DNA from: an uncultured Dechloromonas sp.
Lineage (GTDB): Bacteria; Pseudomonadota; Gammaproteobacteria; Burkholderiales; Rhodocyclaceae
Direction: 5' to 3'
DNA length: 64,000 nt
Assembly: GCF_945957265.1 (NCBI RefSeq)
Contig: NZ_CAMFKO010000003.1
Coordinates: forward strand, 115,693 to 179,692
Both the position numbers and the translations under genes were made by a program. A model generated the notes under the pieces. It made no database searches. It saw only the letters and a program-made list of their open reading frames with translations, and was not told the origin of the DNA. This document shows, one piece after another, positions 52,312 through 62,100 of the stretch; the first letter of the stretch is position 1, and every line of letters begins with the position of its first letter.

Positions 52312-52330
52312 CCCGCCGCGCGGCGGGCTA
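52309..52330. terminator. Perfect 22-bp palindrome spanning two convergent stop codons
   Basis: TAGCCCGCCGC is followed directly by its exact complement GCGGCGGGCTA. The leftmost TAG (52309-52311) is the stop of the membrane protein gene, and the rightmost CTA (52328-52330) is the TAG stop of the opposite-strand gene. It probably folds as a GC-rich hairpin in both transcripts and serves as a two-way terminator, although T-runs are missing. Confidence 0.6.
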
Positions 52331-52519
52331 CTCGGCCTTGCTGCCCGGCTTGAGCCACTCGGGCAATTCGCGATTGCCGGCGTTGTCGATGATGTATTGC
52401 CGGATCAGCCGGCGCACGACCTGCGACGAGGTCAGGTCATGTTCGCTGCAGATTTCCTCGAACAGCTTCTTCTTGCGCGGGTCGATCAACAGGGTCAGGC
52501 GGGCGGTGCGGTTCTCCAT
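52328..52519 (-). CDS. Ribbon-helix-helix (CopG-like) regulator
   Basis: 63 aa, the size of a bare RHH dimer unit: a basic beta-strand (RTARLTLLIDP), helix A (RKKKLFEEICSEH) and helix B (TSSQVVRRLIRQYI), then a short Pro/Lys tail. It is divergent from the SulP gene. TTAACAT repeats in the shared 108-bp region overlap the SulP promoter, so the protein is a candidate regulator of that transporter and of itself. It could also be an antitoxin, but no toxin gene is adjacent. Confidence 0.75.
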   Translation of the reverse strand: MENRTARLTLLIDPRKKKLFEEICSEHDLTSSQVVRRLIRQYIIDNAGNRELPEWLKPGSKAE

Positions 52520-52555
52520 GATGCGTCGCTCTTGTCGGATTTATATCGCACCATG

Positions 52556-52600
52556 TTAACATATGATTAACATTGACGATTAATCGCACGCTCATATAAT
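52556..52600 (+). promoter_or_regulatory. Promoter of the SulP gene with TTAACAT repeats
   Basis: -35 TTGACG (52573-52578), 16-bp spacer overlapping TATAAT (52595-52600), a near-consensus sigma-70 promoter 27 bp before the ATG. Two direct repeats TTAACAT (52556-52562 and 52567-52573, 11-bp period) touch the -35 and a third half (TTAAT, 52580) lies in the spacer. An 11-bp period places the repeats on one DNA face, as ribbon-helix-helix proteins need. Confidence 0.65.
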
Positions 52601-52627
52601 GCAGCGCTTATTCCCCGAGCGCGTGCC

Positions 52628-54319
52628 ATGAAAATCGCCTTCCGCCCCAAGCTCCTCGATTGCCTGCCCGGCTATGACCGGGCGCAACTGGGCAAGGATC
52701 TCGCTGCGGGGATCACGGTCGGTGTCCTCGCCCTGCCGCTGGCCATGGCTTTCGCCATCGCTTCCGGCTGCTCGCCGACGGCCGGCATCTGGACGGCCAT
52801 CGTCGCCGGTTTCCTGACCTCGGCACTGGGCGGCTCGCGGGTGCAGATCGGCGGCCCGACCGGCGCCTTTATCCCCATCGTCTATGGCATCGTCGCCGTC
52901 CATGGTTTTGCCAACCTGCTCGGCGCCACCATGCTGGCCGGCATCTTCCTGCTCGCCATGGGGCTGGCGCGCATGGGGCAGCTCATCCGCTTCATCCCGG
53001 TCACCGTCGTCATCGGCTTCACCAACGGCATCGCCGTCGTCATCTTCATGGCCCAGATCAAGGATTTCTTCGGCCTGAAAATCGACAGCCTGCCGGCCGA
53101 ATTCTTCCTCCGCATCAAGACCCTGGCCGCCTACGCGCACACCGTCGACCTGCCGACCCTCGGCCTGGCCTCGGCCTGCTTCGCCTTCCTGCTCTCCTAC
53201 AACTGGCTGGCCCAACGCATCGCCATCCTGCGCCGGGCGCCGGGGCCGCTCGTCGTCCTCATCGTCGGTACGCTGGTTTCCTTCCTTTTCGACCTGCCGG
53301 TGGAAACCATCGGCAGCCGCTTCCATGGCATTCCGCAGGAACTGCCCGGTTTCGGATTACCCAGCCTGTCGATCCACGACTTCGGCAAGCTGATCTCGCC
53401 GGCCATCACCATCGCCCTGCTCGGCGCCATCGAATCGCTGCTCTCGGCCCGCGTCGCCGACAGCCAGATCGACGACCGCCACGACCCCAACCAGGAACTG
53501 GTCGCCCAGGGACTGGCCAACATCGCCGCCCCGCTGTTCGGCGGTTTCGCCGCCACCGGCGCCATCGCCCGTACGACGACCAACGTCAAGACCGGCGGGC
53601 GGACGCCGATCGCCGGCATCATCCACGCCACCGTGCTGCTCGGCATCGTCCTGCTCGCCGCCCCGCTCGCCGCCTACGTGCCGCTCGCCACACTGTCGGC
53701 CATCGTCATGGTCGTCGCCATCAACATGGGCGAGTGGCACGAATTCGTCGAACTGAAACGCTATACGTACAACTACCGGATCATCCTGCTTGCCACCTTC
53801 TTCGTCACCGTGCTGTTCGACCTGACCATCGCCGTCGAACTGGGCATGGTGCTGGCCAGCCTGTTCTTCATCTACCGCATGTCGGAACTGACCCGCGTCG
53901 AGCGCCGCCCCTTGCGCGAGGAAGCCTCCGAACCGCGCTTCCTGTACCCGGACGGCAGCATGCGGGTCACCGCCTGGCAGCTCTTCGGCTCGCTGTTCTT
54001 CGGCGCGGTCAACAAGCTGGAGGCCCTGCTCGACCCGGCAGCCGGCCACCCCGAGGTGGTCATCCTCGACATGACGCAGCTGATCCAGCTCGACACCACC
54101 GGCCTCGAAGGCCTGGAAAGCCTGCTCGACAAACTGAAGAAGCGCGGTTGCACGCTGATCGTCTGCGGCCTCAACTCGCAACCCGGCTCGCTGCTCTACC
54201 GCTCCGGCTTCATCGACCATCTCGGCGACGACAACGTCTGCCCGGATCTCAGCCATGCGCTGCAACGCGCCTACATCCTGCTGCCCGACCTGATGGGCGG
54301 CTCCGAAGAAGATTATTGA
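52628..54319 (+). CDS. SulP/SLC26 anion transporter with STAS domain
   Basis: 563 aa. About 10-12 membrane segments beginning AGITVGVLALPLAMAFAIASG, with the SulP patterns IVAGFLTSALGGSRVQIGGPTGAFIPIVYG and GFAATGAIARTTTNVKTGGRTPIAG. The C-terminal STAS domain (about 440-555; VVILDMTQLIQLDTTGLEGLESLLDKLKKRG) is complete. SulP proteins carry sulphate, bicarbonate (BicA type), dicarboxylates or other anions; the substrate is not set by sequence. The neighbouring DAB operon makes bicarbonate attractive. yjdM follows 12 bp downstream. Confidence 0.9.
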   Translation: MKIAFRPKLLDCLPGYDRAQLGKDLAAGITVGVLALPLAMAFAIASGCSPTAGIWTAIVAGFLTSALGGSRVQIGGPTGAFIPIVYGIVAVHGFANLLGATMLAGIFLLAMGLARMGQLIRFIPVTVVIGFTNGIAVVIFMAQIKDFFGLKIDSLPAEFFLRIKTLAAYAHTVDLPTLGLASACFAFLLSYNWLAQRIAILRRAPGPLVVLIVGTLVSFLFDLPVETIGSRFHGIPQELPGFGLPSLSIHDFGKLISPAITIALLGAIESLLSARVADSQIDDRHDPNQELVAQGLANIAAPLFGGFAATGAIARTTTNVKTGGRTPIAGIIHATVLLGIVLLAAPLAAYVPLATLSAIVMVVAINMGEWHEFVELKRYTYNYRIILLATFFVTVLFDLTIAVELGMVLASLFFIYRMSELTRVERRPLREEASEPRFLYPDGSMRVTAWQLFGSLFFGAVNKLEALLDPAAGHPEVVILDMTQLIQLDTTGLEGLESLLDKLKKRGCTLIVCGLNSQPGSLLYRSGFIDHLGDDNVCPDLSHALQRAYILLPDLMGGSEEDY

Positions 54320-54331
54320 CAAGGAATTCCC

Positions 54332-54670
54332 ATGAGCGCCCTGCCCCAATGCCCGCAATGCAACTCCGAATACACCTACGAGGACGGCGACAATTTCGTC
54401 TGCCCCGAATGCGCCCATGAATGGCCGCAAAAGGCGCTTGAAGCGGTCGAGGAAAAGCGCGTCTGGAAGGACGCCAATGGCAACCTGCTGCAGGACGGCG
54501 ACTCGGTCACCGTCATCAAGGACCTGAAGATCAAGGGCTCCTCGTCGGTGGTTAAGGTCGGCACCAAGGTCAAGAACATCCGCCTGATCGAGGGCGATCA
54601 CGACATCGACTGCAAGATCGACGGCATCGGCGCCATGCAGCTCAAGTCGGAATTCGTCAAGAAGGCCTGA
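54332..54670 (+). CDS. yjdM: YjdM/PhnA-family zinc-ribbon protein
   Basis: 112 aa. N-terminal zinc ribbon ([25 protein letters not shown]: two CxxC pairs at about 7-10 and 24-27), then the PhnA domain ([51 protein letters not shown]). Despite the old name alkylphosphonate-uptake protein, its function is unclear. Stop codon only 3 bp from the stop of the convergent membrane-subunit gene, with no terminator visible between them. Confidence 0.9.
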   Translation: MSALPQCPQCNSEYTYEDGDNFVCPECAHEWPQKALEAVEEKRVWKDANGNLLQDGDSVTVIKDLKIKGSSSVVKVGTKVKNIRLIEGDHDIDCKIDGIGAMQLKSEFVKKA

Positions 54671-54673
54671 ACC

Positions 54674-56131
54674 TCAGCGGTTCAATCCCGCCGCCCAGGC
54701 CTCGGCCGCCGGGCGGACGATCTCTATCCACGGCCCGGGATAGATGCCGATGCTGATGATCATGACGATCAGCGCGACCAGCACCGCCCATTCGCGCGGC
54801 CGCAGGTCGCTGGCCTGCGCCACGCCCGCCTTGTCCGCCGGCCCGAAGAAAGCCTTGCGGTAAAGCGCCAGGAAGCCGCCGGCGGCGATGGACAGCCCGA
54901 ACAGGGCGGCCATGCCGGCCCCGGTGTGGCTCTGCAGTGCGGCGATGATGAGCATGAACTCGCCCGGGAAGCTGCTCGTCCCCGGCATGCCGACCCCGGC
55001 CAGGCCGCAGATCAGGAAGCCAGTGGCGAGCAGCGGCATCGTTTTCGCGGCACCGCCCAGGGCATGGATGTCGTTGGAACCGGTGCGCTGACGCAGGAAC
55101 TCGAGCAGCAGGAAAGCGCCGCCGGTGGCCACCGAAAAGCTGAGCAGCAGCGACACCGCGCCCTGCGCCCCCTGTGCCGTGTAGGAAGCCAGGCCGAGCA
55201 CAGCCAGGCCGACGTGGCAGATGCTGGCATAGGCCAGGCTGACGCGCATGTTGCTCTGCGCCAGCATGCCGACCGCCCCGTAGAGGATGGCCACGGTGCC
55301 CAGGCCGGCGAGCAGCCAGTGCAGGTCGAGCGCGGCGTCGGGCGCCAGCGGTATGGCAAAGCGGATCAGGCCGAAGGCGCCGAGCTTGAGGCCGACCAAC
55401 AGCGCCGTCAGCGAGCCGGGCGCGGCCAGCGCGAACTGCGGCAGCCAGGTATGCAGCGGCACCAGCGGCACCTTGAGCCCGAAACCGACCAGGCAGAGCA
55501 GGAACACCGCCGTCTGCGTCCGCCGTGCCAGCGGCACGGCGAGCAGCGTCGTCAGGTCGAAGGTCGGCACCGCCTGGCTGGTGGCCAGGATGACGAAGGC
55601 GAGCAGCAGGGGAATGCCGCCGGCCAGCATGATCAGGAAATAGCGCGTCGCCGCCGCGGCAGCGCCCGCCGTGACGCCCCAGCGCCCGAGCAGGAAATAC
55701 AGCGGCACCAGGGTCAGTTCCCAGAAAACAAAGAAGAACACCGTATCGAGGGCGCAGAAGATGCCGAAGGTCGCCGCCTGCAGGATCAGCAGCAGGCCGT
55801 AATGGAAACGCGGTGCCTCCTGCACGGCATTCCAGCAGGCCACCAGCGAACCGAGGAAAAGCAGCGCCGTCGCCGGCAGGAAGAGGATGGACAGGCCATC
55901 GACGCCGACCCGGTAGTGCACGTTCAGGCTGGCGATCCAGGCATAGCTTTCAAGCAACTGGAAGCGCGCCCCGGCCGGCTCGTAGGCGAGCAGCGCGGCG
56001 ACGCCCAGCGCCAGCGACACGAGCAGGCTCGATGCCGCCAGCTGACGTGCCCGGCGGGCCGGCAGCAGCCACAGCAAGACGGCCGCCAGCAGGGGCTGGA
56101 AAATGAGCAGCGAGAGCAGCGGCAACGTCAT
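54674..56131 (-). CDS. NuoM/antiporter-like membrane subunit, fifth gene of DAB operon
   Basis: 485 aa from the ATG at 56131, overlapping the upstream stop (ATGA). About 14 membrane helices of the proton-conducting antiporter family (PF00361): YRVGVDGLSILFLPATALLF, the key Glu in FFFVFWELTLVPLYFLLGRWG, the Lys region LKVPLVPLHTWLPQFALAAPGS, LVGLKLGAFGLIRFAIPL, and AYASICHVGLAVLGL. It keeps the ionisable residues of a proton channel, as in complex I subunit NuoM. No other complex I genes (NuoA-K) are nearby. In this operon it probably contributes to an ion-driven inorganic-carbon pump. Confidence 0.85.
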   Translation of the reverse strand: MTLPLLSLLIFQPLLAAVLLWLLPARRARQLAASSLLVSLALGVAALLAYEPAGARFQLLESYAWIASLNVHYRVGVDGLSILFLPATALLFLGSLVACWNAVQEAPRFHYGLLLILQAATFGIFCALDTVFFFVFWELTLVPLYFLLGRWGVTAGAAAAATRYFLIMLAGGIPLLLAFVILATSQAVPTFDLTTLLAVPLARRTQTAVFLLCLVGFGLKVPLVPLHTWLPQFALAAPGSLTALLVGLKLGAFGLIRFAIPLAPDAALDLHWLLAGLGTVAILYGAVGMLAQSNMRVSLAYASICHVGLAVLGLASYTAQGAQGAVSLLLSFSVATGGAFLLLEFLRQRTGSNDIHALGGAAKTMPLLATGFLICGLAGVGMPGTSSFPGEFMLIIAALQSHTGAGMAALFGLSIAAGGFLALYRKAFFGPADKAGVAQASDLRPREWAVLVALIVMIISIGIYPGPWIEIVRPAAEAWAAGLNR

Positions 56132-57642
56132 CGCAAGAACCTCGCCGCCGCGGCCTTGCTTGCCGTCTCGGTCAGGAACAGCCAGGGTTCGGTGAAGAAG
56201 CCGATGGCCAGCATGGCGGCCAGGGCGATGCCGCCGACCACGTACTCCATGGGCAGCGTGCGGTCGACATCGTGGCCGCCGGCCTTGGCCTGCGACAGGA
56301 AGGCACGCTGGAAGGCCCAGAGCAGGAAGCCGGCCGCGGCGACGTTGCCGAGCGCGGTGGCGACGGTGGACAAGGCGCCGAACTGGTCGATGGACGCTTC
56401 CAGGATCAGGTGGGCGGCATCGAAGCCCGGCGTTCCCGGCATGCCGACGATGGCCAGGCCGAAAGCCAGGAAGGCGATGGCGAGGAAGGGAATGCGCTCG
56501 AACAGGCCGGACAGCTCGTGCAGCTCGGTCGTCCCGGTGCGCCGGAAGACGAAGCCGACGATGAACCACATGCCGGTCACCGCCACCCCGAAGTTGGCGG
56601 CAAGCAGCACCGTTCCCTGGATGCCCGCCTCGTGCAGGCTGAACAGGCCGATGACGAGCAGGCTGGTATGGCTGACCACGGCGAAGGCGAGCAGGCGGCG
56701 CAGGTTGGTCTGCCGGAAGGCGAGCGCCGCGGTGAAGAAAACGCCGGCCATGGCGAAGCCGACGACATAGGGCTGCCAGGTCTGCACCGCCGCCGGGGTC
56801 AGCGGCAGGACGAAGCGCAGCATGCCGTAGATGCCGACCTTGACGCCGACCATCAGTGCCGGCGCGACGGCGATCAGGCCGTGCTGCGCCATGTTGGGCA
56901 GCCAGCCGTGCAGCGGAAAAAGCGGCGTGCGCACGGCCAGGCCGTAGAACAGCAGGTAGAAGGCCGCCGTCTGGAACTTGCCGACCGGGATGGCGCCGAC
57001 CAGGTCGAACAGGTCGAAGCTCCACCGCCCGCCGGTCGCCTCGGCATGCCCCCAGCCGAGCACCACGCAACCGGCAACAAAGAGCAGCCAGCCGAAGCCC
57101 TGGTACTGGACGAAACGGGCCAGCGCCTGGATTTCGGCGCGCGACGAGGCCCAGCGGCGCAGCAGGTAGACCACCGCCCACAGCTCCAGCCCCGAGAAGG
57201 CGGCGAACCAGGCAACGTTGACGGTCACCAGCATGCCGACCAGCCCGGCTTCGGCGATGAGCAGCACGGCGAACAGGCGGCCCGGCGAAATCATGCCGCG
57301 GCTCATGCCGTACAGCGTCATCAGGAAAGTCAGCAGGGCCGCCGACAGGATGAAGACCATGCTCAGGCCGTCGACCGCGACATGGTAGGCCAGCGGCGCG
57401 AAACGCTCGGCCAGCTGCAGCGCCGGCGAGGTCGGATCGAGATGGGCGACGGCGACGATGGCAAGCAGCAGTTCGCCCAGCGCGAACACCTTGCCGAGCA
57501 CGACGGCCGTCGTCCGCTCCTTGAAGGCGAAGACCAGCGCCGCGCCGAGCAGCGGCAGCAGCTGCAGCAGGAGCAGCCAGGGCAGCGCGGCCTGCCGCTG
57601 CCAGAGAATTTCCGTAAAACCGCCGAAGGTCGCGCCGCTCAC
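56128..57642 (-). CDS. Proton-translocating antiporter-like subunit, fourth gene of DAB operon
   Basis: 504 aa from a GTG at 57642 that overlaps the upstream TGA (GTGA). PF00361-type helices: YHVAVDGLSMVFILSAALLTFL, a modified Glu motif FSGLELWAVVYLLRRW in place of FWE, TPLFPLHGWLPNMAQHGL, MVGVKVGIYGMLRFVLPL, AFAVVSHTSLLVIGLFSLHEAG. The open frame extends far upstream, but that part is antisense-like; the GTG gives the expected N-terminus. It is more diverged than its two NuoM-like neighbours. Overlaps the next gene by 4 bp. Confidence 0.82.
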   Translation of the reverse strand: MSGATFGGFTEILWQRQAALPWLLLLQLLPLLGAALVFAFKERTTAVVLGKVFALGELLLAIVAVAHLDPTSPALQLAERFAPLAYHVAVDGLSMVFILSAALLTFLMTLYGMSRGMISPGRLFAVLLIAEAGLVGMLVTVNVAWFAAFSGLELWAVVYLLRRWASSRAEIQALARFVQYQGFGWLLFVAGCVVLGWGHAEATGGRWSFDLFDLVGAIPVGKFQTAAFYLLFYGLAVRTPLFPLHGWLPNMAQHGLIAVAPALMVGVKVGIYGMLRFVLPLTPAAVQTWQPYVVGFAMAGVFFTAALAFRQTNLRRLLAFAVVSHTSLLVIGLFSLHEAGIQGTVLLAANFGVAVTGMWFIVGFVFRRTGTTELHELSGLFERIPFLAIAFLAFGLAIVGMPGTPGFDAAHLILEASIDQFGALSTVATALGNVAAAGFLLWAFQRAFLSQAKAGGHDVDRTLPMEYVVGGIALAAMLAIGFFTEPWLFLTETASKAAAARFLR

Positions 57643-59165
57643 AGGATCACCACGAAAGTCGCCATCACCGCCATCATCAGGTAGCGCGGCTGCTCGAGCA
57701 GGCCTTCCACGGTCCGCAGGTAGGCGCCGGCGCGATGCAGCAATCTCTCGGCGGCGCCCCCCTTGCCGCGCAGCAGCAGGCGGTACTCGATGTGCTGCAG
57801 GCTGTCGGAAAGCGAGGCCAGCAGGCGGCCGGGCAGCCCGTCGACGCGAACCAGCGGCCGGTCGTGGTGGAGCGCCTTGCCGTGCCCGGGCTGGCCGATG
57901 GCGCGGTCGATGAAATGCTCCTCCAGCCCGCGCGCGTCCCGCGAGAACGACTGGGTCGGCTCGACGAGCAGCGTCTGCGCCAGCTTGTCCAGCCAGAAAC
58001 GCTGCACGGCGATGGTGTACAGCAGCTGGTTCTGGCGCAGCCAGGCCGGCGGCAGCGGTGGCCGCTCGCGGGTGATGCTCAGCCACGACGGGGCGAGCAG
58101 GAATTGCCAGATGCGCCAGCCGGCATGCAGGCACAGATGGACCAGGGCCAGCGTCGTCCAGCCCAGGCCGATGGCGACGAACATCAGCGCCACCTGGAAG
58201 ACGACGCCGAAGATCAGCGCCGACTTGACGTCGGTCTGCACCAGCCCGCACAGCCAGGCGTAGATCGCCGTCAGCGCACCGGCAACGACCAGGCCGACCA
58301 TGACGTCCGGCACCTGGACGAGCAACGGCTCCAGGCGGAGCAGCAGATAGACGCCGGCATGCACCATCACCGCGCCGTAGAAGATGGCCGACGACGGCGT
58401 CGGCCCTTCCAGCGCCCGGGTGATCCAGGCGGTGAACGGCAGTTGCGCCGACTTGGCGAGCGCGGCGATGACGAAGCCGATGACCAGCAGGCGGTCGTTG
58501 ACCACGCTGATCTCCCTGGCCCGCGACAGCGCCGTCCATTCGAAGCCGCCGAGCCAGGCCGCCGCCAGGCCGAGGGCGAGCAGGAAGCCGGCATCGCCGG
58601 CGCGGTTGGTGACGAAGGCGAACAGCGCATTGCCGGTGGCCACCGGGCGATGCCAGGCGTAGCCGATGAGCAGGAAGGACGAGATGCCGCACATCTCCCA
58701 GCCGACGAAGGCGAGCAGGCCGTTGCCGGCGAGGAGCACGAACTGGATGCCGGCCAGGAAGAAACCCAGGGCGATGAAGAAGCGGTGGAAACCGGCCTCG
58801 CGGTGCAGGTAGTTGGCCGAAAAACGGGTGACCAGCCAGCCGATCAGCGCGGTCAGCGTGCCCAGGATCAGCGACAGCGGGTCGAGCATGAACGAGAAGC
58901 TCGCCTCCCAGTTGCCGTTGCCGAACCAGTGGCCGAGCCGGCGATGCCCCGGCGCACCGTGCGCCAGCGCCAGCGCGTCGATGGCGAGCATCAGGGCCAG
59001 CCCGCCGAAGGCAGCCAGCGAAGCCAGGCGCGCCGTCAGCGGCTCGGCGGCATCGCCGACCGCCCGGCCGAGCAGCACGCGGGCGCCGGTGACGACGACG
59101 GCCAGCAGCGGCAGGACCGGCACCAGCCAGACCCAGTCGGCGAGATGATCGAGCAGCGTCTTCAT
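57639..59165 (-). CDS. dabB: NuoL-like subunit DabB of inorganic-carbon pump
   Basis: 508 aa. NuoL/DabB landmarks: SFMLDPLSLILGTLTALIGWLVTRFSANYLHREAGFHRFFIALGFF, NGLLAFVGWEMCGISSFLLIGYAW, LAKSAQLPFTAWITRALEGPTPSSAIFYGAVMVHAGVYLLLRLEPLL, and AWLCGLVQTDVKSALIF. It is shorter than complex I NuoL and lacks the long lateral helix. Its start overlaps the stop of dabA (ATGA), the typical dabA-dabB pairing. In the DAB complex DabB forms the membrane cation-conducting part that energises DabA. Confidence 0.88.
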   Translation of the reverse strand: MKTLLDHLADWVWLVPVLPLLAVVVTGARVLLGRAVGDAAEPLTARLASLAAFGGLALMLAIDALALAHGAPGHRRLGHWFGNGNWEASFSFMLDPLSLILGTLTALIGWLVTRFSANYLHREAGFHRFFIALGFFLAGIQFVLLAGNGLLAFVGWEMCGISSFLLIGYAWHRPVATGNALFAFVTNRAGDAGFLLALGLAAAWLGGFEWTALSRAREISVVNDRLLVIGFVIAALAKSAQLPFTAWITRALEGPTPSSAIFYGAVMVHAGVYLLLRLEPLLVQVPDVMVGLVVAGALTAIYAWLCGLVQTDVKSALIFGVVFQVALMFVAIGLGWTTLALVHLCLHAGWRIWQFLLAPSWLSITRERPPLPPAWLRQNQLLYTIAVQRFWLDKLAQTLLVEPTQSFSRDARGLEEHFIDRAIGQPGHGKALHHDRPLVRVDGLPGRLLASLSDSLQHIEYRLLLRGKGGAAERLLHRAGAYLRTVEGLLEQPRYLMMAVMATFVVIL

Positions 59166-62100
59166 CGCACCCCGCCGAGGATGATCGCCGGCGCCAGCGC
59201 TTCCGACTCGCCGGCGAACCAGTCAGCCGAGCGCGCCACCTGTGGCAGCACGGCGGAGCCCGACCACGGCAGCCAGCCACGGCGCGGGCAATAGCGCCGG
59301 ATGGCACCGCTCTCCGGGTCCTTCGCGGCGACGACGATCCAGGCGTTGCCGACCAGTTCCTGCAAGGCAGGCTGGCGCTGCACGATGGCGCTCAACACGT
59401 CCGTCGTCTGCTCGACGACAACCAGCAGGCGCATCGGCTCGTGGATTTCGACCATCTGCCAGGGCAGCCCCGTGCGCAGGTCGGAATCCGCGCCCTCCAT
59501 CACGCCGAACGAACCGGTCAGGTTGTGCGTCACCTTCGAGCCGCAACCGAAACGCTCGTTGTCGACCGACGAAAAATAGTATTCCAGCGCGATCCCCGCC
59601 CCGACCGGGCCGGCCGCGAGGAGGATGCCTTCGACGATGTGCCCCCCGGCGTCATCAGTCGTCGGGTCGTAGGAAATCAGGAACACCCGGCGATCGAGGA
59701 ACAGCCCGCGGCTCATCTGCCGGCGCCCGATGAAGGCCGCCGCGTTCGTCGCGTGCCCCAGTTCGGGACGGGCCTGCGAAATGTCGCCGGCGCGGCCGAG
59801 CATGTGCCGGCGCGCCTGCCACGGCGTCGGCCGGAGCGGCGCCGAAGCCAGGCGGCGGCAGCGTTCGGCGGCATGCGCCCGGCACGCTTCGCCGACCTGC
59901 CCGACCAGGACGTCGAGGGCGGGCTGGAAGGCAGGCGGCACCTGATCGAGGTCGTACCATTCGACGCCGTCGTCGCAGGTGTCGTGCTCGGCCGCCAGGA
60001 ACCAGGTGCCGTCACCAATGTGCAGACCGCGGCCGGCCAGGCCGGCGCGCACTTCCGGCCGGTTGGCCAGCGCCGCGAAAACACGCGCGTTGGGCCCGCC
60101 ATGCCGGCCGGAGCAGGCTCCGCAATCGTAGGCCGACAGATGCGGGTTGTTCTGGCTGCTCGAGCCGTGCCCGAAGATCACGACCAGCGGCGCGAAATCG
60201 CGGGTCAGGCCGATCATGCGCAGGAAGGCCGCGACCCGTTCGACCTGCTCGTCTTCGCTCCAGCCCGGGCGAGGCTGCTCCGGCGTTGCCGGATCGGCCC
60301 CTTCGGCGGTCAGGGCGAGGCGGGTGGGCACCCGGCCCTCGAACTGCTCCCGCCAGCGCCGGCGGGTTTCGGTAAACCAGCCGGGCACGAGCGTCGCCGC
60401 CGTCAACGCGGCCAGCGCCGGCACGCCGCCCAGCGCGGCCAGCAGCGGGCCGGCCAGCGCCCGGCGCCGGGTCGCCTGGTAGAAGCGTTCGCGCCAGCGC
60501 AGGCGCCGCTCCCGCCGCGCCGCCCGTCGCCCGGCCAGCGCCTCGGCGCCAGGCGCCGGCAACTCGCGGATCAGGTGGCGCGGCTGGACGACGACCGGGC
60601 ACAGGGCGCTCCGGCCGGCGTCATCCAGCCCCTGCCAGTACATCGGCACGCCGAAGAAGCCCGCCGCCCCGAAAGTCTCGATATCCGGCGCGATCTCCTC
60701 GAGGTGGCGCCGCGTCCCTTCTTCGCGATCGTCCATGCACATCACCACCTGGGCCGACGGCCCGGCCGACGAACGGCGCCGCGGATGGTTGGCCGTCAGC
60801 GCCGAAAACAGCTGCTCGCGATAATGCCGCTCGTAGGCGAGCAGCCAGACCTGGCCGCGCTGCAAGGCCTTCAGGCTGGCCGAACAGTCCAGCAGCCGGG
60901 CGAGACCCGGCGCGCCCAGGGCATCGACATCGCCGGGCACCAGGCCGAGCTGCCCGAGCAGCGCCGACAAGCGCCAGGCCGCCCCGTCCGCCTGCACGCC
61001 CAGCAGCGCCGGCCGCAGGCTTTCGGCCAGCGCCTGCCAGGCCGCCTCATCGACATGGCCGGCCCGGGCCTGCTCGACCAGGCTTGCCGCCTGCCCGAGC
61101 AGATCCTCCGGCAAGCCCGCCTCGTGCGCCGCCCGCCGCACCAGCAGTTCGTCCGGGCGGGCCTGGAAATGCGCCGGCAACTCGGCCACGCCCATCGGCC
61201 AGCCGACCAGGCGGCGTACCAGATCGTCGGCCAGCAGGCGCTCGAGGAGAACGCGCACGGTCAGGTAGTCGAGCATGGCGACCGGCGTGCCGTCGCCGCG
61301 CGCCGGATTGCGGTCGCGCCACAGGAACATCCCCGACCAGCCGGGCAATTCGAGGCTGAGCCGCTCCAGGTAGCCATGCCAGAGGCTTTCGTCCGGCAGC
61401 AGGCGCGGCAGCTCGTCGAGCAGGACATCGAGCGGGTCGTCCGGCAAATGCAGTATCTCGTCGCGGACGTTGGGCAATTCGTCCAGCTCCCAGGCCAGGT
61501 CGAGACCGGCGCTGGCCCGCCAGGCAGCGAAGAAGCCCCGCTCCCGCGCCGGGTTGCGCCAGGCGGCAACGCCGAGATCGAGGTGGGCCGCGAGATGGCG
61601 CTGCAGAATGCTCCGCGTCCGCTCCAGCACATCCTCGCCGCACACCTCGGCGAGCAGGCCGCGCCATGTCCGTGTCGCACCGACCCCGGCGCAGAGCGCC
61701 TGCCCCGCGTCCGGCCCGTCCGCCGCGGGCAGCGATGCCAGCGCCGACGCGCAATGCCGGAACAAGCTGTCGTCGGCGAGTTGCCCTTCGCGCCGCAGCC
61801 ACGCGACGCGCTGCGCCCCGGCCTCCTCGTCGCCGGCCAGCAGGCTGGCCAGCAGGACATCGCGCCGGTTCAGGCCGCGCACGATCTCCGCGTCGAGGTC
61901 GGCGACACCCGCGTCGTCGAGCGCCGCCGACAGGTCGTCCAGGGTCACCCGTCCTTGCTCAAAGCACTCGCGGAAGCGGCCTTCCGGCCAATGGACGAGC
62001 GCCCCGGTCAGCCGATGCGCGGCGGCCAGGGCCTCGTCGAAGGGCAGGTGCTGAAAGCCGTGCAGGGTATTGTGATGGACGAAATCGCGGATCGGCGCCT

